A DNA stretch of 64,000 nucleotides, from contig NZ_JAZHRV010000001.1 in NCBI RefSeq assembly GCF_036924595.1, positions 1,302,001 through 1,366,000 on the forward strand, read 5' to 3'. Of this stretch, positions 44,406 through 52,597 are shown one piece after another. The position numbers were made by a program, and so were the translations under genes. Source of the stretch: Bradyrhizobium algeriense (GTDB taxonomy: Bacteria; Pseudomonadota; Alphaproteobacteria; Rhizobiales; Xanthobacteraceae). The notes below the pieces were generated by a model, which did not search any database, was not told where the DNA came from, and saw nothing but the letters and a program-made list of their open reading frames with translations. Positions within the stretch are counted from its first letter, which is position 1, and each line of letters opens with the position of its first letter.

Positions 44406-45179
44406 ATGACCGAGACCAGGGATCAGACGCTCGCCGGCCGCGTTGCACTCGTCACCGGCGCTGGCAACGGCATCGGCCGCGCAACGGCGCTGAAGCTCGC
44501 CGCGCGCGGCGCGATCGTCGGCGTCAATGATCTGAAGCCGGAATTCGTCAGCGGCACGGTGGACGCGATCAAGGCGTCCGGCGGCAACGCGATTGCCGTC
44601 ACGCAGGACGTATCCAGTCGCGACGGCATGCGGCAGGCGGTGCTTGGATTGGCCGAGCAACAGGGGCGCTTTGATGTCCTCGTCAACAACGCGGCCTGGG
44701 TCCGCTATCAGTCGGTTGCCGACATCGCTCCGGAAACTGTCGAGCGCATGCTCAACATCGGCTTCAAGGCGGTGATGTGGGGTATCCAGGCCGCCGCGGA
44801 GGTCATGGATGCGGAACGCGGCGGCGCCATCGTCAACGTCGCTTCGGTGGCCGGCCTGATCTCGGCCAAGAACAGCATCGTCTATAGCGGCATCAAGGCC
44901 GGCGTCATGGGCATCACGCGGGCCGCTGCGGCCGAACTCGGGGCGCGCAACATCCGCGTCAACGCGGTGGCGCCCTCGGCGATTCCGACCGAAGGCACGA
45001 TGCGCAACCGCAACGCCGAGCTCGACGCGCGCCGAATCGCGCGGACGCCGCTGGGGCGGCTCGGCACGGTCGACGACATCGCAAAGGCAATCTGTTTCCT
45101 GGCCAGCGACGAGAGCGGGTTCATCTCGGCGCAGGTGCTCACCGTCGATGGCGGGATCACCCTGACGAACATTGCCTGA
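44406..45179 (+). CDS. Short-chain dehydrogenase/reductase 2
   Basis: This 257-residue SDR has TGAGNGIGRA for the nucleotide, NNAAW in place of NNAG, and NVASVAGLISAKNS with Tyr and Lys in YSGIKAG. AAGGAGATTTGCC precedes the ATG. It differs enough from SDR 1 to act on another intermediate or stereoisomer. The next gene starts 13 bp after its stop. Confidence 0.88.
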   Translation: MTETRDQTLAGRVALVTGAGNGIGRATALKLAARGAIVGVNDLKPEFVSGTVDAIKASGGNAIAVTQDVSSRDGMRQAVLGLAEQQGRFDVLVNNAAWVRYQSVADIAPETVERMLNIGFKAVMWGIQAAAEVMDAERGGAIVNVASVAGLISAKNSIVYSGIKAGVMGITRAAAAELGARNIRVNAVAPSAIPTEGTMRNRNAELDARRIARTPLGRLGTVDDIAKAICFLASDESGFISAQVLTVDGGITLTNIA

Positions 45180-45192
45180 TGGTGGAAGCGCG

Positions 45193-46008
45193 ATGGCCCA
45201 ACTGACGCCGGAACAGCAGGAACTGAAGGACGCCTATATCAAGGCCCGCGGCTACTGGCGGCCGTGGACGGAAGGCCTGCTGCGCTTCGATCCCACATTT
45301 CTCCAGACCTATGGCAAATATGCGGGCTATTCCGCGGAGATGGGACCGCTGTCTGCCAAGATGCGGGAGCTGATCTACGTTGCGCTCGATGGCTCCGCGA
45401 CGCATCTATTCCGCTCCGGCCTCGCGCTGCACCTGCGCCTTGCGCTTGAAGAGGGGGCCACGGCGCAGGAGATCGTCGACGTCTTCCGTCTCGCGACGGT
45501 CCAGGGGCTGGACGGCTGCCACATCGGCATCGGCATCCTCGCGGAGGAATTGGCAGACGCGGGCCTCGCGGTCGATCCCCCCGACCTCACGAAAGAGCAG
45601 CGCGCGCTGCGGGATGCCTATGTCGCGCAGTTTGGCGATTGGCCCGACTTCTGCGAGCAATGGCTGCGGCGCGATCCCGGCTATTTCGCCGCCCTGCTGG
45701 ATCTCCTCGCGGACCGGCACGAAGGAGGCGGTCTCGACCAGCGCTCGCAATGCCTGATTTCGATTGCACTGAACGCCTGTTTCACGGCGCTCAATCCGCC
45801 GGGGCTGCGGGTGCAGATCAAGCGGGCCTTGCGGCTCGGCATCGACCAACGTGAGATCCTTCAGGTTCTCCAGATGACCGCCCATCTCGGCGTTCATGCC
45901 TGTGCCATCGGCGTGCCGGTTCTGATGGACGTCCTCGACGAGCGGGCCGCAGAGGGCGGTGCAGGCCAGGACGGGAGACGACCGAACGAGGAAGGAGCAA
46001 GGGAATGA
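45193..46008 (+). CDS. Carboxymuconolactone decarboxylase-family protein, two domains
   Basis: The ATG at 45193 (MAQLTPEQQ) is preferred; the 271-residue protein has two tandem CMD/AhpD-like helical domains (AKMRELIYVALDGSATHLF with VQGLDGCHIG; QRSQCLISIALNACFTALNP with LGVHACAIG). The AhpD CxxC pair is absent, so it is not a peroxidase-type protein. Decarboxylation or lactone chemistry on a ring-cleavage-like product is possible, in line with the lactonase in the same regulon. Its stop overlaps the tctB start. Confidence 0.8.
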   Translation: MAQLTPEQQELKDAYIKARGYWRPWTEGLLRFDPTFLQTYGKYAGYSAEMGPLSAKMRELIYVALDGSATHLFRSGLALHLRLALEEGATAQEIVDVFRLATVQGLDGCHIGIGILAEELADAGLAVDPPDLTKEQRALRDAYVAQFGDWPDFCEQWLRRDPGYFAALLDLLADRHEGGGLDQRSQCLISIALNACFTALNPPGLRVQIKRALRLGIDQREILQVLQMTAHLGVHACAIGVPVLMDVLDERAAEGGAGQDGRRPNEEGARE

Positions 46009-46472
46009 AAGGATTGGCCATTCGCAATCAGAGGGCCTTTGCCTGCGGCGCTCTGTTTCTTGCCTTTGCAATCTTCTTCTTCGTGACGGCGCTGTCGTAT
46101 CCCGCCGGCACGGTCGCGCGAATGGGGCCAGGCTATTTCCCGCGCCTGCTCGCAATTGTGCTGGCCGCCATCGGTCTCGTCGTGATCCTCGGTGCCATGA
46201 AATCCAGTGCGGAGCCGCAGGCGCTGCGCAAGTGGGACCTCAAGGGGCTCGCCTGGGTGACCGGATCCGTGGTCCTGTTCGGCGCCCTGCTGTTTCCGCT
46301 GGGCCTCATCGGCGCACTGTTCGTCCTGATCATGGTGTCGAGCCGGGCCAGTCACGAGTTCACCTGGATCGGAGCACTGACGAATGCGGCCGTGCTCATC
46401 GCGCTGTGCCTTGCCGTCTTCGTCTATGGCCTCGGGCTGCAACTGCCCGTCTGGCCGTCTCTCTTCAACTGA
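46005..46472 (+). CDS. TctB-like small membrane subunit
   Basis: This 155-residue protein has four predicted membrane helices, at about residues 10-32, 45-62, 80-110 and 125-150. PAGTVARMGPGYFPRLLAIV is typical of the small subunit of tripartite tricarboxylate transporters. ATGA couples it to the preceding gene, and tctA follows 12 bp later. Confidence 0.88.
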   Translation: MKGLAIRNQRAFACGALFLAFAIFFFVTALSYPAGTVARMGPGYFPRLLAIVLAAIGLVVILGAMKSSAEPQALRKWDLKGLAWVTGSVVLFGALLFPLGLIGALFVLIMVSSRASHEFTWIGALTNAAVLIALCLAVFVYGLGLQLPVWPSLFN

Positions 46473-46484
46473 ACGAGCCGACCG

Positions 46485-47984
46485 ATGGATCTCTTCCACA
46501 ATCTGGCTATTGGCTTTGCGACGGCAGCCCAGCCTGCCAACCTGCTCTACGCCTTCTTCGGATGTCTGCTGGGCACGCTCATCGGCGTGCTTCCCGGCCT
46601 TGGCCCGCTCGCGACCATCGCGATGCTGTTGCCGATCACCTACGCGCTGCCGCCGGATGCCGCGCTGATCATGCTCGCCGGAATCTATTACGGCGCGCAG
46701 TATGGCGGCTCGACCACGGCTATCGTCGTCAATCTGCCCGGCGAGTCCTCCTCGGTCGTGACCACGATCGACGGTTATCAGATGGCCAAGCAGGGTCGCG
46801 CCGGCGTCGCGCTCGCCACCGCCGCGATCGGCTCGTTCTTTGCCGGATGCGTGGCGACGCTTGCCATTGCGGCCCTTGCGGGCCCGCTGACGGCGACTGC
46901 CCTGCTGTTCGGCCCCAAGGAATTCTTCGCGCTGATGATCCTGGGCTTGATCCTGGCCTCGGTGCTGTCCAGCGGTCCGTTTATCGAAGGCATCGGCATG
47001 GTCGTGCTCGGCATGCTCCTGAGCCTCGTCGGCACTGACCTCAACAGCGGCAGCCAGCGCTTTGCCTTCGGCGTTCCCCAGCTGTTCGACGGTCTCGATT
47101 TCGTGCCGCTGGCGATGGGCATCTTCGGCTTTGCTGAGATCGTCAAAAATCTCGAGCAGGACGACAAGCTGTCGCTGGTCACCCAGAAGATCACCAATCT
47201 GTTTCCGACCCGGGACGATTTCCGCCGGATGGTGCCGGCGATGTTGCGCGGCACCACGCTCGGCACGCTTCTGGGAGTCCTGCCGGGCGGCGGCGCGGTG
47301 CTGTCGTCCTTTGCCTCCTATACGCTCGAAAAGAAGCTGTCGCGGCATCCCGAGCAGTTCGGCAAGGGCGCGATTGAGGGCGTCGCTGGTCCGGAGTCCG
47401 CGAACAACGCCGGCGCCCAGACCTCGTTCATTCCGTTGCTGACGTTAGGGGTTCCCTCCAACGTCGTGATGGCCCTGATGGTCGGCGCCATGAACATCCA
47501 CAACATCCATCCCGGTCCCGAGGTGATGACCAAGAACCCGACCCTGTTCTGGGGCCTGATCGCCTCGATGTGGATCGGCAATCTGATGCTGCTGGTCCTC
47601 AATCTTCCGCTGGTCGGGTTGTGGGTGAAGCTGCTCACCATTCCCTACCGTTATCTGTTCCCCGCGATCATGGTGTTCTGCTCGATCGGCGTCTACTCCA
47701 TCAACAGCGGAACCTTCGAAGTCTACGAAGCCGCGGTGTTCTGCGTGTTCGGGTACGTCCTGATCAAGCTGCAACTGCCGGCGGCGCCGCTGCTCCTGGG
47801 CCTGGTTCTGGGCCCTGCGATCGAGGAGAACTTCCGCCGCGCCATGGTGCTGTCGCGCGGCGACGTCACCGCGCTGCTGACGTCGCCGCTCTCGGCGAGC
47901 CTGCTCGCCGCAGCCGCCATCGCCGTCCTCCTGATCATGCTGCCCACGATCCGTGCGCGGCGCGAGGAGGCGCTCCAGGAATGA
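46485..47984 (+). CDS. TctA-like large membrane subunit
   Basis: This 499-residue protein has about eleven or twelve membrane helices and the family signatures GVLPGLGPLATIAMLLPITY near residue 40 and GGSTTAIVVNLPGESSSVVT near 85. It is the proton- or sodium-coupled permease of the tripartite tricarboxylate class, working with TctB and a Bug protein. It is the only TctA in the window, although four Bug proteins are present. Confidence 0.92.
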   Translation: MDLFHNLAIGFATAAQPANLLYAFFGCLLGTLIGVLPGLGPLATIAMLLPITYALPPDAALIMLAGIYYGAQYGGSTTAIVVNLPGESSSVVTTIDGYQMAKQGRAGVALATAAIGSFFAGCVATLAIAALAGPLTATALLFGPKEFFALMILGLILASVLSSGPFIEGIGMVVLGMLLSLVGTDLNSGSQRFAFGVPQLFDGLDFVPLAMGIFGFAEIVKNLEQDDKLSLVTQKITNLFPTRDDFRRMVPAMLRGTTLGTLLGVLPGGGAVLSSFASYTLEKKLSRHPEQFGKGAIEGVAGPESANNAGAQTSFIPLLTLGVPSNVVMALMVGAMNIHNIHPGPEVMTKNPTLFWGLIASMWIGNLMLLVLNLPLVGLWVKLLTIPYRYLFPAIMVFCSIGVYSINSGTFEVYEAAVFCVFGYVLIKLQLPAAPLLLGLVLGPAIEENFRRAMVLSRGDVTALLTSPLSASLLAAAAIAVLLIMLPTIRARREEALQE

Positions 47985-48006
47985 GATGCATCGGAAGGCT
48001 GTTGCC

Positions 48007-49161
48007 ATGATCCGTGAACCTGCCGCCTTCGAAGCGCTGCTCGACCGTGTCCGCCGGTTTGTCCGCGACGTCGCCATTCCCGCCGAGGCGCGCGTCGAAA
48101 GCTGCGACGAGGTCCCAGCGGACATCGTCGCTGCCATGCGCGCCGAAGGCTTCTTCGGCTGGAGTATCCCGGAGGCGTATGGCGGGGCCGGGCTGACCAC
48201 GGAGGAACTGGTTCTGGCGGCGTTCGAGTTGTCGCAATGTTCGGTCGCCTTTCGCGCCCGCGTCGGCACCAATACCGGCATCGGCTCGGAGGGCATCGTC
48301 GCCGACGGCACCGAGCAGCAGAAGCAGACCTACCTGCCGCGCCTTGCCAGCGGCGAATGGACCGGCTGCCTCGCCGTGACCGAGCCTGACGCCGGCTCGG
48401 AAGCCTCGAACGTGCGGACTGCCGCGCTTCGCGACGGCGATCATTACGTTCTCGACGGCGAGAAGTGCTTCATTACCAATGCGCCCTTGGCTGATGTCTT
48501 CACTGTCACGGCGCGCACCGATCCGCAGTCGAAGGGCGTTTCGGGCGTCTCCGCCTTCATCGTCGAGCGCGGCAGCGCCGGCCTTGCGACCGGCGCGCCG
48601 TATCGCAAGATGGGGCAGGCAGGTTCGCCCGTCAGCGCGGTCTGCTTCAACCAGTGCCGGGTGCCCGCGGCCAATCTGATCGGCGGCCGGGAAGGCGCGG
48701 GCTTCAAGACCATCATGAAGGTGCTGAACAAGCAGCGCATTCATCTGGCCGCCCTGTCGACGGGGCCGGCGATCCGGATGCTCGACATGGCCATCCGTCA
48801 CACCAGCAGCCGCGTCCAGTTCGGTGAGCCGGTTGCGAACTACCAGCTCGTCCAGGCGATGATCGCCGATTGCCGCACGGAAATCTTTGCGGCGCAATCG
48901 ATGATCCTTGAGACCGCGCGCAAGCGCGACCGCGGCGAAGACATCGCCCTGGAAGCGTCGATGTGCAAGTATTTCGCGACGGAGATGTGCGGTCGCGTGG
49001 CCGATCGCTGCGTTCAGATGTTCGGCGGCGCCGGCTACATCGCCGACCTCTCGTCGATCGAGCGCTGGTACAGGGACGTCCGCCTCTTCCGTCTCTATGA
49101 GGGCACCAGCCAGATTCACCAGCTCAACATCGCGCGTCTGCTGCTGCGAGACGTGGCGTGA
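48007..49161 (+). CDS. Acyl-CoA dehydrogenase 3
   Basis: This 384-residue canonical acyl-CoA dehydrogenase starts at MIREPAAFEALL; starts at 47986 or 47953 are possible but lie before the family pattern. Signatures are LAVTEPDAGSEASNVRT and YEGTSQIHQLNIARLL, with the catalytic Glu of YEGT present, unlike the two other dehydrogenases of the operon. It oxidises an acyl-CoA to the enoyl-CoA with FAD. It follows tctA by about 22 bp. Confidence 0.9.
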   Translation: MIREPAAFEALLDRVRRFVRDVAIPAEARVESCDEVPADIVAAMRAEGFFGWSIPEAYGGAGLTTEELVLAAFELSQCSVAFRARVGTNTGIGSEGIVADGTEQQKQTYLPRLASGEWTGCLAVTEPDAGSEASNVRTAALRDGDHYVLDGEKCFITNAPLADVFTVTARTDPQSKGVSGVSAFIVERGSAGLATGAPYRKMGQAGSPVSAVCFNQCRVPAANLIGGREGAGFKTIMKVLNKQRIHLAALSTGPAIRMLDMAIRHTSSRVQFGEPVANYQLVQAMIADCRTEIFAAQSMILETARKRDRGEDIALEASMCKYFATEMCGRVADRCVQMFGGAGYIADLSSIERWYRDVRLFRLYEGTSQIHQLNIARLLLRDVA

Positions 49162-49197
49162 GCCGTCGACAAAGTTCAATCTGCTCGAGGAAATGAA

Positions 49198-50394
49198 ATG
49201 AGTGGGCCGCTTGAAGGATTGAAGGTCCTGGACATCGCCACGATCGTTGCTGCGCCCTTTGCGGCAACGCTGCTGGCGGACTACGGCGCAGACGTGCTCA
49301 AGATCGAGATGCCGGGGCAGGGCGACGGGGTGAGAGCCTTTCCGCCCTTCAAGGACGGCAAGCCGTTGTGGTGGAAGAGCGTGAACCGTAACAAGAAGTT
49401 AGCCACCCTCGACCTCCGCAAGCCGGAAGGCGTCGACTTGTTCAAGCGAATGTTGCCGCATTTCGACGTGCTGATCGAGAATTTCCGCCCCGGAACGCTC
49501 GACCGCTGGGGACTTTCGAAGGAGGTGCTGTGGCAGATCCAGCCGCGCCTCGTCATCCTACGCGCGACCGCCTTCGGCCAGGATGGACCGTATCGCGACA
49601 GGCCGGGTTTCGCGCGCATCTTCGAGGCGATGGGTGGGCTCACCTACATCACCGGCGAAGCCGACGGTCAGCCCATGCATCCCGGCTATCCGATCGGAGA
49701 CGCGATCGGCGGATTGTTCGGCGCGGTCGGCGTGCTCACGGCGCTGTGGAAGCGGGCAAGAGATCCGAACGCTCCCGGCGAGGAGATCGATCTGGCGCTG
49801 ACCGAGGCGGTCTTCCGGCTGCTCGACGTCCTGCCCATCGAGTTCGACCAGTTGGGGGACGTGCGCGGCCGCATTGGAAACGGCAACGCCTATTCCGCAC
49901 CGGCGGCCGTGTATCGAACCAAGGATGATCGCTGGGTCACCCTGGCGGGCTCGACCAACGCACTGTTTGCGGCGAATTGCCGGGCGATCGGCAGGCCGGA
50001 TCTGGTCGAGGACCCGCGCTTCTCCAACAACGCGAGGCGCGTCGGCCATTCAGCAGCGTTGAACGCGATCTTCTCGCAATGGTGCGCCTGCCATACGCTC
50101 GACGAAGTGCTCGCCGCCTTTACGGCCGAGGAGGGCACATTGGCGCCCATCTACGCGATCGATCAGATCGCCGCCGATCCGCAAGCCAAAGCGCGCGAGA
50201 TGATTACCCGTGTTCCCGATCGGGATTTCGGCTCGGTCGCCATGGCTAATATCGTGCCTCGTTTCTCGGTTGACCGCACGCAGTTGAGCGGATCAGCCGG
50301 CGACGTAGGCGAGGACAATCACGAGATCTACCAGCGCTGGCTCGGGCTTTCAGACCACGAGATCGAACGCCTCACGCAGCTGAAGGTCATCTGA
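49198..50394 (+). CDS. Class III CoA-transferase (CaiB/BaiF family)
   Basis: This 398-residue protein begins PLEGLKVLDIATIVAAPFAA with GADVLKIEMPGQGD, the family start. The catalytic Asp lies in GYPIGDAIGG, after the usual glycine loop. It moves CoA between acids, for example from succinyl-CoA or a product CoA ester to the incoming acid. GAGGAAATGA precedes it. It is the last gene of the operon. With the ADP-forming synthetase it gives a second means of CoA activation or recycling. Confidence 0.9.
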   Translation: MSGPLEGLKVLDIATIVAAPFAATLLADYGADVLKIEMPGQGDGVRAFPPFKDGKPLWWKSVNRNKKLATLDLRKPEGVDLFKRMLPHFDVLIENFRPGTLDRWGLSKEVLWQIQPRLVILRATAFGQDGPYRDRPGFARIFEAMGGLTYITGEADGQPMHPGYPIGDAIGGLFGAVGVLTALWKRARDPNAPGEEIDLALTEAVFRLLDVLPIEFDQLGDVRGRIGNGNAYSAPAAVYRTKDDRWVTLAGSTNALFAANCRAIGRPDLVEDPRFSNNARRVGHSAALNAIFSQWCACHTLDEVLAAFTAEEGTLAPIYAIDQIAADPQAKAREMITRVPDRDFGSVAMANIVPRFSVDRTQLSGSAGDVGEDNHEIYQRWLGLSDHEIERLTQLKVI

Positions 50395-50739
50395 CGCCCG
50401 CGAGGGTCTGTCGCGGCCTCCCGAGCAGATGCGACGTCGTCTCACTTCACGAGTCCTCTAGGATATGGTCTCGAAGCAAAGGTGCTCGATCGACGGAGCG
50501 AATGTTTTGTTTCTGACGTGAGGACATGGATCGGTAGAGGCCGAACGTGACGCCATCATGCTATCGCACGCCCCGCAGTAACCCACGGAGTAACGGGTGT
50601 AGAGACTTTGGCCGAAAACTTCGATTGGCTGGCCTATTGATCGCTCCTCGCCGAAACTGAAGTGCCCTGTTGTGCCCCAAGTTTTTTTGGGCACACAGTA
50701 AGGGAACTAATCCAGCAAGCGATTGAAAAGAAAGATCTA

Positions 50740-50769
50740 GGTGGACGCACAAGGGATCGAACCTTGGAC
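50740..50769 (-). pseudogene. tRNA 3'-end fragment, minus strand
   Basis: Read on the minus strand, CAAGG-TTCGATC-CCTTG is a T-arm, followed by TGCGTCC, discriminator A and CC(T). Compared with the fragment at 30992, the T-stem differs by a compensated base pair and pairing is kept, so both derive from real tRNA genes. The upstream minus-strand sequence does not form an anticodon arm. Its 3' end points toward the operon. Confidence 0.6.
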
Positions 50770-50781
50770 CTCTCCCGTGAA

Positions 50782-50807
50782 AAGCCGCCGCATCATCGCG
50801 ACGGCTT
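50782..50807 (-). terminator. Terminator-like hairpin, minus strand
   Basis: AAGCCGTCGC-gatgat-GCGGCGGCTT on the minus strand forms ten pairs with one G-T and is followed by TT and C. It would end minus-strand transcripts coming from the LysR side, or act in both directions weakly. Confidence 0.6.
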
Positions 50808-51119
50808 CTGGTAACGCTCTTGGCAAGATCAGGCGGCAAGTTTGGTGCCGATCTCGCCAGCGTGATTTTCGGCGCCATCCGACGAAGGATGGATTGGACC
50901 GGGACATCTCGAAAAGCAAAGCATTATCACCACTTAAGCGTCGCCGCCCGGCGCGATACTGTGCCAAATGCTGTACCGTCCGACTGACGCGTTCTCCTTA
51001 GCGGACAGAGTTTCGGCTTCTAGGGGCGTTCGGTGGTCGCAGAGAGTTGTTGTCGTATCTACGGTTTGAGCTTGCAGTGAACCTCACGTGGTAGAGTGGA
51101 AGCGCTTTCTGCAGAGGTT

Positions 51120-51134
51120 GGTAGCGCTCCCCCG
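51120..51134. repeat. 15-bp direct repeat, right copy
   Basis: GGTAGCGCTCCCCCG matches 30829-30843 exactly in the same orientation. It lies about 350 bp beyond the minus-strand tRNA fragment, as the left copy lies about 150 bp before the plus-strand fragment. Confidence 0.5.
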
Positions 51135-51367
51135 CTACTATTGCCCACGATTTCCTACGCCAAACTACGATTTTGCGCGCGCTGATCCGGCCGATCCCCT
51201 CGACCGCCATCTTGCCGATAGCATTGATTGCGCCTGGCTTCGGCTACCGGGTTGCATCGGGACTCCTGCCCACCTGCCGCTCGGAGAGCGTGGCGTCTGC
51301 GACGGGACGAGCGGTGTCGTTCCAGTCAAGTAGGATCTGCCTGCGTGCGTCGAAGCAGGTGGGCGGA

Positions 51368-52276
51368 TTACTCGGCCGACTGCTGCCAGCACTTCTCTAT
51401 CAGCCGAAGCCTGAGATTGGTAGCGGCACTTGAAAGCGAGCTGTTCGGCCGGGTGATAATCCCGAGCTGGCGAGAGATCACGGGGTCGATCAGCTTGCGG
51501 GCCACTAACCCGCCTTGGCCGATCAGTCCGATGGCAAGGCGAGGAAAGGCCGAAACGCCCAGTCCTGCCTGCACCAAGGCCGCCGCGATCGATAGGTTGC
51601 ACTCATAGAGCGGTTCGACGGCCAGTTCCGACCTCGCGAACACGGCATCCGTGATCGTCCTGATGCTGCTATTCGGAGAGGTGGCGACGAAGGGACGCTC
51701 CACGAACACCGACCAGGGAAGCTCCTCCTTCTCTCCCATCCGGTCTCCATGCGCACATACGAAGGCAAAATCATCGGCAAGCAGCGGCTCGAAGTTTAAT
51801 GGTGATCCGGCTGCCGGACGCACCGAGATTCCGAGATCTGCCTTTCCCTCCATCACGGCTTCTTCCAGTGCCCCCGCGATGTAATCTTCGAGCGAGAAGC
51901 GAACGGCAGGAAAATCGGACAGGAAGCTGGAGATGATCTCGGGTATGATGGTGATCCCAAGGGAGGGCAGAACAGCCAGCGTGATGCGCCCGCTCCGGCC
52001 CGCGAGAAACTCTGCGAGTTCCCCTCGGGATACATCGAACTCCCGAAGGATGCGCTGAGCGATCGGGAGCAACTGCTTTCCGGCCGGGGTGAGCTCCACC
52101 CCCTGATTGCCGCGATCAAACAAGGAAGTCCCAAGCGTCGCTTCGGCCAGTTGGATTGTCCGGCTCAGGGCGGGCTGGGAAACGTGCAGCATATCCGCCG
52201 CTGCACGGAAGCCTCCATTCGCCACGATCGACGTGAACGCCTCGAGCTGACGAAGGCTCAGATCTATCCGCGTCAT
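51368..52276 (-). CDS. LysR-family regulator of the AtuA-like operon
   Basis: This 302-residue protein has a helix-turn-helix at about residues 6-65 (LRQLEAFTSIVANGGFRAAA; SQPALSRTIQLAEATLGTSL) and an effector domain from about residue 90. It is divergent from the AtuA-like operon across a 321-bp gap and probably controls it. All segments look intact. Confidence 0.87.
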   Translation of the reverse strand: MTRIDLSLRQLEAFTSIVANGGFRAAADMLHVSQPALSRTIQLAEATLGTSLFDRGNQGVELTPAGKQLLPIAQRILREFDVSRGELAEFLAGRSGRITLAVLPSLGITIIPEIISSFLSDFPAVRFSLEDYIAGALEEAVMEGKADLGISVRPAAGSPLNFEPLLADDFAFVCAHGDRMGEKEELPWSVFVERPFVATSPNSSIRTITDAVFARSELAVEPLYECNLSIAAALVQAGLGVSAFPRLAIGLIGQGGLVARKLIDPVISRQLGIITRPNSSLSSAATNLRLRLIEKCWQQSAE

Positions 52277-52597
52277 GCCTGTCCACCCTAGTCACCGCGA
52301 TGCCGCCCTGATCCAGAATCGGCATCACCTGCATCAGTTTATTCGATTTGCTCGATGACGGGATGCTCGATATCTCGAATGAACGCGTCGGGCAAAGTAC
52401 CGCGTCCGGCCATCTCAGACGGGCTGGTTGAGCAGATTTGTCTGGGAAAAGGCGAGCTTCAGCAAGGATTTACAAGCGGAAGGGCAGGGGGCCGGCGTTG
52501 AGCGTGACGACAGGCGGTCGTCGGGCCGGACTGAACCGATACGAAAATGACCCCGCAGCGCTCATGTGCAGCGGCGGGAAGGGATGGAGCTCTCGGC
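52277..52597. other. 321-bp regulator-operon intergenic region
   Basis: This divergent control region has no gene. ATTCGATTTGCTCGATGACGG and nearby AT-rich patches around 52335-52380 are where LysR sites would be expected, but I could not fix a T-N11-A site with confidence. GGGATGGAGC near 52581 is the ribosome-binding site of the next gene. Confidence 0.4.

Larger units (their letters stand above)
50395..51367. other. 973-bp region with tRNA end, hairpins and a repeat
   Basis: A minus-strand frame at 50458-50694 (78 codons, GQPIEVFGQSLYTRYSVGYC and GACDSMMASRSASTDPCPHV) is protein-like and may be a small gene or fragment, but I cannot name it. An inverted repeat TGTGCCC...GGGCACA lies at about 50671-50695. 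The tRNA 3' end, a terminator and the right copy of the 15-bp repeat follow. Other frames read through tRNA sequence and are rejected. Confidence 0.5.

Noticed and set aside
45894..47348. 484-codon minus-strand frame
   Set aside because: It lies opposite tctB and tctA, is extremely rich in Q, E, R and H, and has no membrane or domain pattern.
50741..51001. 86-codon frame beginning MDAQGIEPWTSPV
   Set aside because: The first codons are tRNA T-arm sequence on the opposite strand; no motif follows.
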